Source: Clostridiales bacterium (lineage in GTDB: Bacteria > Bacillota > Clostridia > Caldicoprobacterales > DTU083). Taken from it: a DNA stretch of 64,000 bases. The translations under genes were made by a program, and so were the position numbers. The DNA is taken from contig DUSN01000090.1 of the NCBI GenBank assembly GCA_012842605.1, forward strand, positions 1 to 64,000. The letters run 5' to 3'. The notes under the pieces are model-generated. The model had not been told where the DNA came from. It saw only the letters and a program-made list of their open reading frames with translations, and did no database searches. This document shows, in pieces, positions 20,584 to 30,165 of the stretch. The stretch's first letter is position 1. Each line of letters opens with the position of its first letter.

Positions 20584-21972
20584 ATGGTATTAGCGGCATT
20601 GGATGATACAATAGTTGCCCTGGCAACACCGCCGGGAGAAGGCGGAATAGCAGTGATCCGTATGAGCGGCAGTAAATCATCTGAGATTGCTTCAAGGCTG
20701 TTTGTTACTCCTAAAATGAAAAAAAAGCCGGAGTTTAAGGACAGATATTTTAATTATGGATTTATTTTGGACAAGGACAGAAATTTAGTTGACGAAGTCC
20801 TGCTGGTATACATGAAAGCTCCAAAGACATATACAAGGGAAGATATTATAGAGATCCACTGCCACGGCGGTATGATTCCCATAAGAAAAATAATATCCCT
20901 GGCAATAGAAGAAGGTGCCCGCCTGGCAGAGCCGGGAGAGTTTACTAAAAGAGCTTTTCTGAATGGTCGTATAGATCTTGCACAGGCTGAAGGAGTAATG
21001 GATTTGATTTCATCCAGGTCCGAGGAAGCAGCAAGGGCTTCCCTTAAGCAAATGGAAGGGTCTTTATCAAGTAAAATAAAAGAAATAAGGGATGAACTTC
21101 TGGATTTGCTGGCACGGATAGAGGTTACTGTTGATTACCCTGAAGAAGATATTGAAGAAGTGCTGATAAATTCGGTTAAGGAAAGCCTTTCGCTGGTACG
21201 CATCAAATGCAGGAAACTGCTTGATACAGCCGACCAGGGAAGGCTGGTCCGCGAGGGAATTAAAACTGTCATCATTGGAAAGCCCAATGTAGGAAAGTCT
21301 TCCCTTCTTAATGCACTGGTAAGGGAAAATCGTGCTATAGTAACTGATATTCCGGGAACAACCCGGGATGTAATAGAAGAATATGTAAACATAAAGGGAA
21401 TTCTGGTAAGAATACTGGATACAGCAGGTATTAGAGAAACCATGGATCTGGTTGAAAAAATCGGAGTAGAAAAGTCCAGAGAGCTGACTAAAGATGCTGA
21501 TCTTATTCTTTTGCTGCTGGATGCATCCAGGACTTTGGAAGATGAAGACAAGGCGATATTGAGCTGGTTAAAGGACAAAAAGGTATTGATTCTCCTGAAC
21601 AAGACAGACAAGCCCATTGAAATAAGGGAAGAGGAAATCAGGAGTTTTTCAGACAGCACCATTATAAAAACATCCATGATAGACGGGACAGGCCTGGATA
21701 AGGTGGAAGATTATATATATAATATGGTGTATTCCGGGCAGTTAGGTGCAAGGGAATCAGTCATGATTACCAATAACCGCCATAAAGAAGCCTTAATACG
21801 AGCTGAAAGACACTTAGGAGAAGCTTTGGAAGGTATTGACGAATTTATGCCGCTGGACATGGTTACCATAGACATCAGAAATGCCTGGAATGCTTTGGGG
21901 GAAATAACGGGCGAAAGCCTCACCGAAAACCTTATTGATAAGATATTTATGGAATTCTGTTTAGGAAAGTAG
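20584..21972 (+). CDS. mnmE: tRNA modification GTPase MnmE
   Basis: With MnmG it makes the 5-(carboxymethyl)aminomethyl group on U34 of tRNAs. The 462-residue protein has the tetrahydrofolate-binding N-terminal domain (IVALATPPGEGGIAVIRMSG), an inserted G domain with GKPNVGKSS (about 231-239), DIPGTTRD, DTAGIRET and NKTD, and the C-terminal FCLGK whose Cys is conserved. The stop is nine bases before mnmG. Confidence 0.97.
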   Translation: MVLAALDDTIVALATPPGEGGIAVIRMSGSKSSEIASRLFVTPKMKKKPEFKDRYFNYGFILDKDRNLVDEVLLVYMKAPKTYTREDIIEIHCHGGMIPIRKIISLAIEEGARLAEPGEFTKRAFLNGRIDLAQAEGVMDLISSRSEEAARASLKQMEGSLSSKIKEIRDELLDLLARIEVTVDYPEEDIEEVLINSVKESLSLVRIKCRKLLDTADQGRLVREGIKTVIIGKPNVGKSSLLNALVRENRAIVTDIPGTTRDVIEEYVNIKGILVRILDTAGIRETMDLVEKIGVEKSRELTKDADLILLLLDASRTLEDEDKAILSWLKDKKVLILLNKTDKPIEIREEEIRSFSDSTIIKTSMIDGTGLDKVEDYIYNMVYSGQLGARESVMITNNRHKEALIRAERHLGEALEGIDEFMPLDMVTIDIRNAWNALGEITGESLTENLIDKIFMEFCLGK

Positions 21973-21981
21973 GAAAAACAG

Positions 21982-23874
21982 ATGGAGTTTTGTGCCGGAA
22001 AATATGATATTGTCGTTGTTGGAGCAGGACATGCAGGCTGTGAAGCAGCCCTGGCATCCGCCAGAATGGGAATGAAGACTTTGGTAACAGCATTGAATCT
22101 TGATGCTATAGCCTTGATGGCTTGCAATCCTGCTATCGGCGGTACATCTAAAGGACATTTGGTACGAGAAGTGGACGCATTAGGCGGAGAAATGGGACTA
22201 AATATAGATAAAACACTGATACAAATTAGAATGCTGAATACCGGGAAAGGACCTGCTGTCCATTCGCTCAGGGCACAGGCAGACAAAAAACAATATCAGG
22301 CTGAAATGAAAAGGACAATTGAAAATCAGGAAAATCTTGACTTGATACAAGGAGAAGTAGAATGGATTCTTACCAATGGGGGCAAGGTGAGCGGAGTAAG
22401 GCTGGCTACCGGAGAAATATTTGAAAGCAGAGCAGTTGTAATTGCATCTGGCGTGTATTTAAAAAGCCGTGTCATCATAGGTGAGTATTCTGTTAACAGT
22501 GGCCCGAACAGGCTGTTCCCCGCCAATCGTTTATCCGAATGCCTTAAGGAACTGGGCTTTAGGCTGCAGCGCTTTAAAACCGGTACTCCTGCCAGGGTAA
22601 ATAAAAAATCCCTGGATTTAACTAAAATGACAATACAGCCCGGAGATCCACTGGCTCCTGCATTCTCTTTTTTAAACCGTCCTGTCGAAAGGGAGCAGGT
22701 TTGCTGCTGGCTTACATATACCAATGAGAAAACTCATCAGATAATCAGGGATAATCTTCACCGGTCTCCTCTCTATTCAGGGGATATTAAGGGGGTAGGC
22801 CCGCGCTACTGCCCTTCCATTGAGGACAAGGTTGTAAGATTTCATGAAAAGAAAAGCCACCAGGTTTTCATTGAGCCTGAGGGACTGAACACAAATGAAA
22901 TGTATGTGCAGGGCATGTCATCAAGCCTGCCGGTAGATGTTCAAAGAGCAGTTTACAAAACGATTCCGGGAATGGAGAATGTAGAAATAATGAGGCCTGC
23001 ATACGCCATTGAATATGACTGCATAGACCCTACCCAGCTAAAACTGACGCTGGAATCCTGGAATGTGGAAGGCTTATTCTTTGCCGGGCAGATAAACGGG
23101 AGCTCAGGGTATGAAGAAGCAGCTGCTCAGGGTATTATAGCCGGAATAAATGCCGTAAGATATGTTCAGCAAGAGGAACCGCTTATATTGGACAGGTCCG
23201 ATGCTTATATAGGTGTTTTGATCGATGATCTGGTAACCAAGGGAACAAGTGAACCCTATAGAATGATGACTTCCCGTGCAGAATACCGTCTTTTGCTCCG
23301 ACAGGATAATGCAGACCTCCGACTTACTGAAAAGAGTTATAAAATAGGGCTGGCAAGTGAAGAACGATATAAAAAGCTGATGGCTAAGAGAGAAGCCGTC
23401 CAAAAGCAATTGGAAAGAATTAAGAATGAAGTAGTATCTCCGTCAGATTGGGTAAATGAATATCTGGATAAAAAGGGCTCTTCTGTCCTGAAGAGCGGTG
23501 TAACTCTATATGATCTGTTAAAGCGCCCTGAATTAAGCATTACAGATATAATTTTGCTTGGTAATTTAACAGAGGAAATAGCTCCTGAGGTACAGGAGCA
23601 ACTGGAAATACAGGTAAAATATGAAGGTTATATCAACAAGCAATTGAGACAGGTAGAACAATTTAAAAAAACAGAGCAGCTTAGAATACCACAGGATATT
23701 GATTATACTGCCGTTACCGGTCTAAGGCTGGAAGCCGTGCAAAAACTGCAGGCACTAAAGCCTGAAAATATTGGGCAGGCATCCAGAATATCAGGGGTAT
23801 CCCCTGCTGATATTACAGTTCTGATGGTTTACCTTGAAAAACGACGGAGGGAGAAGAAGACCAATGAAATATGA
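21982..23874 (+). CDS. mnmG: tRNA uridine-5-carboxymethylaminomethyl synthase MnmG
   Basis: FAD-dependent partner of MnmE. The 630-residue length is standard. The FAD loop [11 protein letters not shown] is at residues 13-23. [21 protein letters not shown], the later [15 protein letters not shown]-like block (read here as [14 protein letters not shown]) and the C-terminal [22 protein letters not shown] helices that bind MnmE are present. The C-terminal end overlaps the start of rsmG by 11 bases. Confidence 0.97.
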   Translation: MEFCAGKYDIVVVGAGHAGCEAALASARMGMKTLVTALNLDAIALMACNPAIGGTSKGHLVREVDALGGEMGLNIDKTLIQIRMLNTGKGPAVHSLRAQADKKQYQAEMKRTIENQENLDLIQGEVEWILTNGGKVSGVRLATGEIFESRAVVIASGVYLKSRVIIGEYSVNSGPNRLFPANRLSECLKELGFRLQRFKTGTPARVNKKSLDLTKMTIQPGDPLAPAFSFLNRPVEREQVCCWLTYTNEKTHQIIRDNLHRSPLYSGDIKGVGPRYCPSIEDKVVRFHEKKSHQVFIEPEGLNTNEMYVQGMSSSLPVDVQRAVYKTIPGMENVEIMRPAYAIEYDCIDPTQLKLTLESWNVEGLFFAGQINGSSGYEEAAAQGIIAGINAVRYVQQEEPLILDRSDAYIGVLIDDLVTKGTSEPYRMMTSRAEYRLLLRQDNADLRLTEKSYKIGLASEERYKKLMAKREAVQKQLERIKNEVVSPSDWVNEYLDKKGSSVLKSGVTLYDLLKRPELSITDIILLGNLTEEIAPEVQEQLEIQVKYEGYINKQLRQVEQFKKTEQLRIPQDIDYTAVTGLRLEAVQKLQALKPENIGQASRISGVSPADITVLMVYLEKRRREKKTNEI

Positions 23875-24583
23875 TATGAAACCATTTCTGGATGGCTGCA
23901 CTGCCCTGGGGTTTAATCCAAATGATGAGCAGCTGAATAAATTTGAAAAATATCTTTCCATGCTGCTTGAATGGAATGAGAAGTTTAATCTGACGGCTAT
24001 TACAGATCCTAAGGAAATTATGGTACAGCACTTTCTGGACTCCATATCAATCCTTAAGCTTGAACACATTGCTGAAGGGTCCACTGTATTGGATTTAGGT
24101 TCTGGTGCCGGTTTTCCCGGTATTCCAGTTAAAATTATGATGCCCGGCATATCTCTGACATTGGTAGACTCAGTTAATAAAAAGGTAGGGTTTCTGAAAG
24201 AAGTTATTAAGCATTTGGATTTGAAGAGTACAGAATCTGTTCATGCCAGGGCCGAAGACCTGGCCAGAGAAGAAAGAAGAAGAGAAGCCTATGACACAGT
24301 AGTATCAAGGGCAGTTGCCGAGCTTCGGGTTTTAGCAGAGTACTGCCTTCCTTTTGTGAAGAAGGGCGGATACTTTATGGCTCATAAGGGTCCCGGTGCA
24401 ATGGAAGAAGTAGATCAGGCTGAAAAAGCACTCAGGGTTTTAGGAGGAGAGCTGATACAAGTAAAACAGATAGATATTCCCTTTTCTGAAAAAACACATA
24501 TGATTATTGTCGTCAGAAAAGTAAATAAAACACCGGTGCAGTACCCCAGAAGCGCCGGAAAACCAAAGAAATCTCCTCTATAA
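23864..24583 (+). CDS. rsmG: 16S rRNA (guanine527-N7)-methyltransferase RsmG
   Basis: Methylates G527 of 16S rRNA with SAM. The frame is open further upstream inside mnmG, but the ATG at 23864, after GGAGGGAGAAG, gives the usual 239 residues. The HFLDSI motif is at 56-61 and the SAM loop [13 protein letters not shown] at 76-88. [18 protein letters not shown] and [10 protein letters not shown] follow as in the family. It closes the mnmE-mnmG-rsmG unit. Confidence 0.96.
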   Translation: MKYDMKPFLDGCTALGFNPNDEQLNKFEKYLSMLLEWNEKFNLTAITDPKEIMVQHFLDSISILKLEHIAEGSTVLDLGSGAGFPGIPVKIMMPGISLTLVDSVNKKVGFLKEVIKHLDLKSTESVHARAEDLAREERRREAYDTVVSRAVAELRVLAEYCLPFVKKGGYFMAHKGPGAMEEVDQAEKALRVLGGELIQVKQIDIPFSEKTHMIIVVRKVNKTPVQYPRSAGKPKKSPL

Positions 24584-24590
24584 AAGCAAC

Positions 24591-24617
24591 AAACCGCTTC
24601 ATCACGAAGCGGTTTTT
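24591..24617 (+). terminator. Rho-independent terminator after rsmG
   Basis: A perfect 10-bp stem AAACCGCTTC (24591-24600) with GAAGCGGTTT (24606-24615), a five-base loop and a T-run. Confidence 0.92.
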
Positions 24618-24774
24618 GTAGTTTTATGGAGATATTGGTGGAAAAATAAAGAAATATGGAGTAAAATGAAGAATAACACATGTAGAAAGACGTAAATTAA
24701 AATATGGGCTTATAAAGAAGGAAATTTCACCATTTTGGAGAATAGTACTATTATTGTTAAATGGGGGGATAAGC

Positions 24775-25644
24775 ATGATTAAACTTCTGAGTATAAATGG
24801 CGGTAATCAAACAACAGAAAGCAATAGTAATAAAAAGATTGAATACATTCCGGTTGATTTGATCAGGCCTAATCCTTACCAACCAAGAAAGCAGTTTCCA
24901 ATGCAAAGTTTAGAAGAGCTTGCCCAATCCATTAAACAATATGGTGTACTTCAGCCAATAACGGTTAGAAAATCAACACAAGAGGGCTATGAACTTATTG
25001 CCGGAGAGAGAAGACTAAGAGCAGCAAAACTGGCAGGGTTGGAAAACATACCGGCAATAGTTATAAATGCCTTTGAGCAGGATTCTGCCATTATGGCTAT
25101 GATAGAGAATCTTCAAAGAGAAAATCTTCATTTTTTAGAAGAAGCAAAAGGATATGCCAGTTTAATACAGGACCATGGATTTACGCAAGAAGAACTTGCT
25201 ATCAAATTAGGTAAAAATCAATCAACAATAGCAAATAAGCTGCGTATATTACGATTATCACCCGAAATCAAGGATATTCTTGTAAGAGAGAATCTCACAG
25301 AACGCCATGCAAGAGCATTACTGAAGCTGCCTGACGAAGAGTCAAGGTTAAAGGCTCTAAAACAGGTAGTAGAGAAAAATTTGAATGTTAAAGATACTGA
25401 AGCGGTAATTGAAAGCTATATACAGAGCATGGAAACTGAACAAAGCAAAATGCAAAGCCAGGAGAGTAAAAAAAGCAAAAATAAGCGGAAGAGAATTTTT
25501 GGGCAGACTAAGGATATTAGAATATTTGTAAATACAATAAAGAATGCAGTTAATATTTTAAAAAACTATGGCTTGACAGTACAGTATACGCAGGTGGATA
25601 AGGGAGACTCAATTGAAATTACGGTATCAATTCCAAAAGAATAA
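24775..25644 (+). CDS. noc: ParB-family nucleoid occlusion protein Noc
   Basis: A ParB/Spo0J paralogue that binds chromosomal sites and blocks division over DNA. An upstream TTG (24754) is in frame, but the ATG at 24775 follows a GGGGGG ribosome binding site and starts MIKLLSINGG, giving 289 residues. The N-terminal CTPase domain has the AGERRLRAAKLAG motif, followed by MIENLQRENLHFLEEA and the helix-turn-helix (FTQEELAIKLGKNQSTIANKL). The C-terminus is Lys/Ser-rich and differs from that of ParB. Position between rsmG and parA is the classical noc slot; a second ParB (26835) serves as Spo0J. Confidence 0.88.
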   Translation: MIKLLSINGGNQTTESNSNKKIEYIPVDLIRPNPYQPRKQFPMQSLEELAQSIKQYGVLQPITVRKSTQEGYELIAGERRLRAAKLAGLENIPAIVINAFEQDSAIMAMIENLQRENLHFLEEAKGYASLIQDHGFTQEELAIKLGKNQSTIANKLRILRLSPEIKDILVRENLTERHARALLKLPDEESRLKALKQVVEKNLNVKDTEAVIESYIQSMETEQSKMQSQESKKSKNKRKRIFGQTKDIRIFVNTIKNAVNILKNYGLTVQYTQVDKGDSIEITVSIPKE

Positions 25645-25661
25645 AGACTGACAAAAATGCT

Positions 25662-25928
25662 TTATAACCTGCCTGAAACTAAGAGAATGCCTATAATAAT
25701 AAAAGCAATACCTGAACCGTAATGAATATAACTTTCGGGAATATATTTAGTTATTAATGAACCGGCTAAAACCCCCAGTAATGATGAAGCAGCGAGGGCA
25801 CATACAGAGCCTATAAATACCAGCCATATTGATTTTGTTTTGGCAGCCATCAGCATGGTTGCCAATTGTGTTTTGTCACCTAATTCAGCCAGAAATATCA
25901 AAAAAAAAGTCATGATTAAAGTTTTCAT
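25662..25928 (-). CDS. TMEM165/GDT1 (UPF0016) family membrane transporter, single-domain
   Basis: An 88-residue membrane protein with the family signature ELGDKTQLATMLMAAK at residues 14-29 and three hydrophobic segments. GDT1 proteins export Mn2+ or Ca2+ (known for the family). Single-domain bacterial forms act as dimers; many genomes have a two-domain form. The ATG at 25928, preceded by GGGGGTTGCT, is preferred to the upstream one at 25949. It is transcribed away from parA and convergent with noc, with only 17 bases between them. No yybP-ykoY riboswitch is visible upstream. Confidence 0.8.
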   Translation of the reverse strand: MKTLIMTFFLIFLAELGDKTQLATMLMAAKTKSIWLVFIGSVCALAASSLLGVLAGSLITKYIPESYIHYGSGIAFIIIGILLVSGRL

Positions 25929-26061
25929 AGCAACCCCCGATATACCCATATATATTCTTAATCATCTATACTATAAATAGCTAAAAAATATGACATAGGC
26001 CTTTTAACTGCAGCAATTATACACTATAATAGATGTAACAACGTATAAAGGAGTGCGGTTC

Positions 26062-26844
26062 ATGTCGAGAATAATAGCAGTTGCCAACCAGAAGGGCGGT
26101 GTAGGAAAAACTACAACAAATGTAAACTTGAGCGCCTGTCTGGCATCTTTAGGTAAAAAAGTATTAACAATCGACATCGATCCTCAAGGCAATACAACTA
26201 GCGGACTGGGAATTAATAAGAACCAGGTTGATAAATCAATATACGATGTCATAATAAATGGTGTTCCTGTAAAAGAAACAATAGTACATACCAATTTTGA
26301 TAACCTTGATATAATAGTTTCAAAAATACAATTAGCTGGTGCGGAAATTGAACTGGTTCCCATGATGGCCAGAGAAACTATTCTAAAGAGAGCATTGCAG
26401 GAAATAAAAAACGATTATGATTATATATTCATTGACTGTCCCCCGTCCCTGGGTTTGATAACTATAAACGCTCTAACTGCAGCGGACAAGCTTCTGGTGC
26501 CTATCCAATGCGAATATTATGCATTGGAAGGTTTAACCCAGCTGTTAAATACCGTTGAATTAGTTAGAAAAAACTTAAACCCATCTTTGGAAATTGAGGG
26601 AGTAGTCCTTACCATGTTTGATTCCAGAACCAATCTGTCAATTCAGGTAGTGGATGAAGTGAAAAAGTTTTTCAAGAATAAAGTATATACAACAATTATC
26701 CCGAGAAATGTAAGGCTGGGAGAGGCACCAAGTCATGGAGTACCTATTATTGTATATGATCCCAAATGTGCCGGTGCAGAAGCTTATATGGATTTGGCCA
26801 ATGAAATGATAGAGAATGAACTGGAGGATGACGAATGGCTATAA
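26062..26844 (+). CDS. parA: Chromosome-partitioning ATPase ParA/Soj
   Basis: A deviant Walker ATPase that segregates origins and regulates DnaA. The ATG at 26062 follows AAAGGAGTG at 26047, giving 260 residues. NQKGGVGKTTT at 9-19 holds the deviant Walker A, and DIDPQGNTTSG and FIDCPPSLGLIT are the switch motifs. Its last ten bases overlap parB. Synteny noc-parA-parB is complete. Confidence 0.96.
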   Translation: MSRIIAVANQKGGVGKTTTNVNLSACLASLGKKVLTIDIDPQGNTTSGLGINKNQVDKSIYDVIINGVPVKETIVHTNFDNLDIIVSKIQLAGAEIELVPMMARETILKRALQEIKNDYDYIFIDCPPSLGLITINALTAADKLLVPIQCEYYALEGLTQLLNTVELVRKNLNPSLEIEGVVLTMFDSRTNLSIQVVDEVKKFFKNKVYTTIIPRNVRLGEAPSHGVPIIVYDPKCAGAEAYMDLANEMIENELEDDEWL

Positions 26845-27695
26845 AAAAAGGTTTGGGAAGAGGATTAGATGCTTTATTTGAAAGCTACAAGCAGGAAACT
26901 GATCTGGAGAAAAAACTGTATGCCCAGGTACAGGAAATTAGAATTACAGATATTGATCCCAACCCGGAGCAGCCAAGAAGGCAATTCGATGAAGAAAAAA
27001 TAAAAGAACTTGCTGATTCCATAAAGGTTCATGGGGTTGTACAGCCTATAATTGTAAAGCCATACGGCAGCCGTTATATGATAGTAGCCGGTGAACGCAG
27101 GTGGAGAGCAGCCAGAGCAGCAGGCAAAACTGAAATACCTGCAATCATCATGGACCTAGACGAAAGACAGATATTGGAGATAAGTTTAATAGAGAATCTC
27201 CAAAGGGAAGATTTAAATCCAATTGAAGAGGCAAAAGGGATACAGGTTTTAATAGACAAGCTAAATCTTACCCAGGAAGAAGCTGCAGAGAGATTAGGAA
27301 AAAGCAGGCCGGCAGTTGCAAATGCATTAAGATTATTAAATCTTTCTGATGAAATACAAAAACTTATTTATGAAAACAAGTTATCGGTAGGACATGCCCG
27401 AGCCTTGCTGGCTGTTAAGGATGAGAGGCTAAGAAAAGAAATAGCAGAAAAAGTTATAAATAAAAACCTAAGCGTAAGAGAAACAGAAAAGCTTATACAG
27501 AATATAAACAAAGAAAAAACAAAGAACAAGGAAAAACCGAAGCCGAGTTATATATTAGAGATAGAAGCCGGGCTGGAAGAATCCCTGGGAACAAGAGTGC
27601 AAATAATACCAGGAAAGAAAAAGGGCATAATTGCTATAGAATATTACAGCAATGATGATTTGGAGAGAATCATTGACAGGGTAGCACATCATTAA
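26835..27695 (+). CDS. parB: Chromosome-partitioning protein ParB/Spo0J
   Basis: A CTP-dependent clamp that loads at parS and spreads along the origin region. The 286-residue protein begins with the ParA-stimulating MAIKKGLGRGLDALF. It has the CTP-binding AGERRWRAARAAG motif around residue 86, SLIENLQREDLNPIEEA, a helix-turn-helix (LTQEEAAERLGKSRPAVANAL) and a C-terminal dimer domain. A parS site begins ten bases after the stop. Confidence 0.97.
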   Translation: MAIKKGLGRGLDALFESYKQETDLEKKLYAQVQEIRITDIDPNPEQPRRQFDEEKIKELADSIKVHGVVQPIIVKPYGSRYMIVAGERRWRAARAAGKTEIPAIIMDLDERQILEISLIENLQREDLNPIEEAKGIQVLIDKLNLTQEEAAERLGKSRPAVANALRLLNLSDEIQKLIYENKLSVGHARALLAVKDERLRKEIAEKVINKNLSVRETEKLIQNINKEKTKNKEKPKPSYILEIEAGLEESLGTRVQIIPGKKKGIIAIEYYSNDDLERIIDRVAHH

Positions 27696-27704
27696 AAGAT
27701 TAAG

Positions 27705-27720
27705 TGTTTCACGTGAAACA
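27705..27720. promoter_or_regulatory. parS centromere site
   Basis: A perfect 16-bp palindrome TGTTTCACGTGAAACA, matching the ParB site consensus TGTTNCACGTGAAACA, located just after parB. Confidence 0.97.
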
Positions 27721-28130
27721 TTTTTATTGATATTCCTGAGTAAAGCCTTTAAACTATGCATTGTCAAATTTATTATATTTGTTTTGTGAGATACTGCATA
27801 TTATTATTTCATTATGGTTGTTTAATGATAAAAAAGTAAGGCTTGTTTTAAAAAAATATAAGCAAAGTCTTGATGTTTCCAAGTCAATTGCTGTTATCTA
27901 TTGATAAGACTAATCAGAAAAGTCATAAGAAACCTTGTTTTATCAGATAGTTAGCGGGAGTGCATTAATGCAAATAAAATTAAATTAAATCAATTTTTAA
28001 ATTGAAACACACAGAGTTAACTGAAAGCATCGTATTTATTTAAAGATAAAGGTCAAATAATTGCTTGTATAAGGCAATACAATAGAAGAATAAATTAAGA
28101 GAAATATTACCCAGGCGGTGAAGAACGGAC
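27721..28130. other. AT-rich non-coding stretch after parS
   Basis: About 410 bases of A/T-rich sequence with no convincing ORF, RNA gene or strong terminator. AGGCGGTGAAGAACGG at its end is the ribosome binding region of the next gene. Confidence 0.6.
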
Positions 28131-28658
28131 ATGGGAGTTCAAAACAAAATAACATTTATTGCTGTTATAATCTTAGTAGCAATAGAACAAATCATTAAAG
28201 TTATAATTAACAATAATTTTCTCAGCAAAAAGTTTTCTATAATACCTCCTTTTTTGTATTTTGAGCCCATGTTTAACAAAGATTATTCATGGATTAATTC
28301 AATGTTACAGCTAGGCATAGGGAAATGGGTACATATTATAATAGTATCAGCTATGACGATCTTAATATTTCTATTTTATTTATACATAAGTAAACGATTC
28401 GGATCAGTCAAATTAATTGACACTATGTTTGCTTTTCTCTTATCTGGAGCCATATGTTCATTAATAGATAAAATTTTTTGGAATGGCAGCTTAGATTATA
28501 TTTTACTAAAAGGTTTTTTTACTTTTGATTTAAAAGATGTTTATATTAACGTTTTTATTGTATTGGTAATATTATCAATTATCTTAAACAACAAGGTTAT
28601 AAAACAAATTGATGACAGGGTATTTATAGATTTTATTAAATATGTTCTTCGAAGATAA
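28131..28658 (+). CDS. Divergent LspA-like (signal peptidase II fold) membrane protein
   Basis: A 175-residue protein with four hydrophobic segments (about 7-26, 67-86, 96-112 and 137-153), the LspA topology. Motifs parallel signal peptidase II in order: EQIIK (19-23) for DQ.xK, SGAICSLIDK (105-114) for GGAxGNxxDR, LDYI (121-124) for VDF and FDLKDVYI (132-139) for FNxAD. The two Asp residues that would form the catalytic pair (D122 and D136) are kept, but the spacing is shorter and the Asn and Arg residues are lost. It may be a prolipoprotein peptidase with altered specificity or a non-catalytic relative. It stands alone between parB and the GNAT gene. Confidence 0.55.
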   Translation: MGVQNKITFIAVIILVAIEQIIKVIINNNFLSKKFSIIPPFLYFEPMFNKDYSWINSMLQLGIGKWVHIIIVSAMTILIFLFYLYISKRFGSVKLIDTMFAFLLSGAICSLIDKIFWNGSLDYILLKGFFTFDLKDVYINVFIVLVILSIILNNKVIKQIDDRVFIDFIKYVLRR

Positions 28659-28755
28659 AATTAGTAAGCATCGTGTCAGTTAAGTATACAGTTCATAATA
28701 TAATAGCTGTTTTTAACAGAAGAATCTTCTTTCTTGAACAATTGGAGGTATAAAC

Positions 28756-29262
28756 ATGCTTATTGATACAAATATGAAAGATTTCAAGCTAAGATTTGCA
28801 GAGGCAAAGGATGTTCCGATAATATTAAATTTTATTAAGGAACTGGCTGAGTATGAAAAAATGCTGAATGAGGTTGCAGCTACAGAAGAAAACTTAAAGG
28901 AATTTGTATTTGAAAGAAAAATGGCAGAAGTAATTATTGGAGAGTTCAAAAACAAGCCAGTAGCATTTGCATTATTCTTTTATAACTTTTCCACATTTAT
29001 GGGCAGGCCAGGAATTTACCTGGAGGACTTGTATATAAAACCTGAGATGAGAGGGAAGGGTATAGGGAAAATTATACTTTCTTATCTTGCTAAATTGTGT
29101 GTGGAAAGAAAATATGGAAGGATAGAATGGTCATGTTTAAACTGGAACAAACCAGCAATTGAGTTTTATAGAAAAATAGGTGCAGTACCTATGGATGAAT
29201 GGACAGTTTATAGAGTATGTGATGATGCGCTTTATAAATTGGCTATGAAATGCAGCGAATAA
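28756..29262 (+). CDS. GNAT acetyltransferase, diamine/thialysine (SSAT2-like) type
   Basis: A 168-residue acetyl-CoA-dependent N-acetyltransferase. The ATG follows AATTGGAGG. FKLRFAEAKDVPIILNFIKELAEYE opens the fold (given here only as its family-typical start), with GIYLEDLYIKPEMRGKGIGK forming motif A (acetyl-CoA pyrophosphate loop RGKGIG) and NWNKPAIEFYRKIGA forming motif B. The pattern is that of the spermidine/thialysine acetyltransferase branch; the substrate is an inference. A strong terminator follows. Confidence 0.8.
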   Translation: MLIDTNMKDFKLRFAEAKDVPIILNFIKELAEYEKMLNEVAATEENLKEFVFERKMAEVIIGEFKNKPVAFALFFYNFSTFMGRPGIYLEDLYIKPEMRGKGIGKIILSYLAKLCVERKYGRIEWSCLNWNKPAIEFYRKIGAVPMDEWTVYRVCDDALYKLAMKCSE

Positions 29263-29323
29263 ATAATGCCATAGGAATCATGATTTAAAAGCATATTTTT
29301 CTTAATTTATAAAGACATAAAAT

Positions 29324-29353
29324 AAACGACTTACTATAATGTAAGTCGTTTTT
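29324..29353 (+). terminator. Rho-independent terminator after the GNAT gene
   Basis: An 11-bp perfect stem AAACGACTTAC (29324-29334) with GTAAGTCGTTT (29341-29351), a six-base loop and a T-run. Confidence 0.92.
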
Positions 29354-29430
29354 ACTGAACTACTATCCAAATTATTAAGTCTATTTAGACAGAGAAAAAA
29401 CACCATATATACGCAAGGCTGGTTTACTGT

Positions 29431-29464
29431 GTGAAACAATTCACTAATTGTTTCACGTGAAACA
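29431..29464. promoter_or_regulatory. Second parS site, embedded in a larger inverted repeat
   Basis: A perfect parS palindrome at 29449-29464. Its left half also pairs with 29431-29441 (GTGAAACAATT) as an 11-bp inverted repeat with a four-base spacer, so an extra half-site lies next to the full site. It is 1.7 kb from the first parS. Confidence 0.93.
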
Positions 29465-29466
29465 GT

Positions 29467-30165
29467 TTATCTTCCTCGAACAAAATTAGTAAATATGTTG
29501 GTATTCTGAAAGAAGTTCGCATACTTTGAGCCGTCGAGAAATTCACTCATTATATCGGTTGGTGCCAGCACTAACAGTATTGGGATTAAGGCAAATACCA
29601 AGTATAAAATAAATACGCCTCTTACTATTCCAAATCCTGCACCTGCTAAAGCATCAAATTTTCTAAGTACCGGCAGATTGGCAACTGCTTTGGTAACAGA
29701 TACGATTATCATAAACAGCAGCTTTACTAACAGAAAGAGTATTATAAAACTGCATATATTTATTATAACCATGGCCATTGTAGAATCAAAATATTCTCCT
29801 ACTGTTTTAATTCCTTCAAGAGATTGACTGAAATCAGATACTAAAATTCTGCCGAAAGGTTCGGGAAGATTAGCAGTCTCTACAATTGTGCCTATTTTTT
29901 CAGGGCTGAAATTTTTAATGCTTGCCAGTCTGTCCTCTACATCAGGAATCAGCGCTCTCCCATCTGTATATAAAGTAATGACATTCATCAGCTTAGGAAA
30001 AGTGCTCAGTATCATACTGGTAATTACTGGATATAAGAAAACTGATATTACCCATGATAAAAAAAATGAGATTGTGTGCATCGCTGAGGTAATAAGCCCG
30101 TTATACGACCCAGCCACCATACTTATTCCCATTATTATCAATACTATTATATCTATTATATTCAT
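29467..30165 (-). CDS. CvpA family membrane protein
   Basis: A 232-residue inner-membrane protein with four hydrophobic segments (about 5-22, 27-48, 130-160 and 178-203). It starts MNIIDIIVLIIMGISMVAGS and carries FDALAGAGFGIVRGVFILYL, the C-terminal CvpA signature. A 70-residue insertion between the second and third segments is predicted to be extracytoplasmic. CvpA members are linked to colicin V export and envelope robustness; the role here is unknown. Translationally coupled (four-base overlap) to the upstream DUF5711-like gene. Confidence 0.82.
   Translation of the reverse strand: MNIIDIIVLIIMGISMVAGSYNGLITSAMHTISFFLSWVISVFLYPVITSMILSTFPKLMNVITLYTDGRALIPDVEDRLASIKNFSPEKIGTIVETANLPEPFGRILVSDFSQSLEGIKTVGEYFDSTMAMVIINICSFIILFLLVKLLFMIIVSVTKAVANLPVLRKFDALAGAGFGIVRGVFILYLVFALIPILLVLAPTDIMSEFLDGSKYANFFQNTNIFTNFVRGR

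Noticed and set aside
28131-28658. Housekeeping lspA
   Set aside because: The Asn of the FNxAD block and the Arg of the DR motif are missing, and the Asp spacing is short, so only a divergent relative is claimed.
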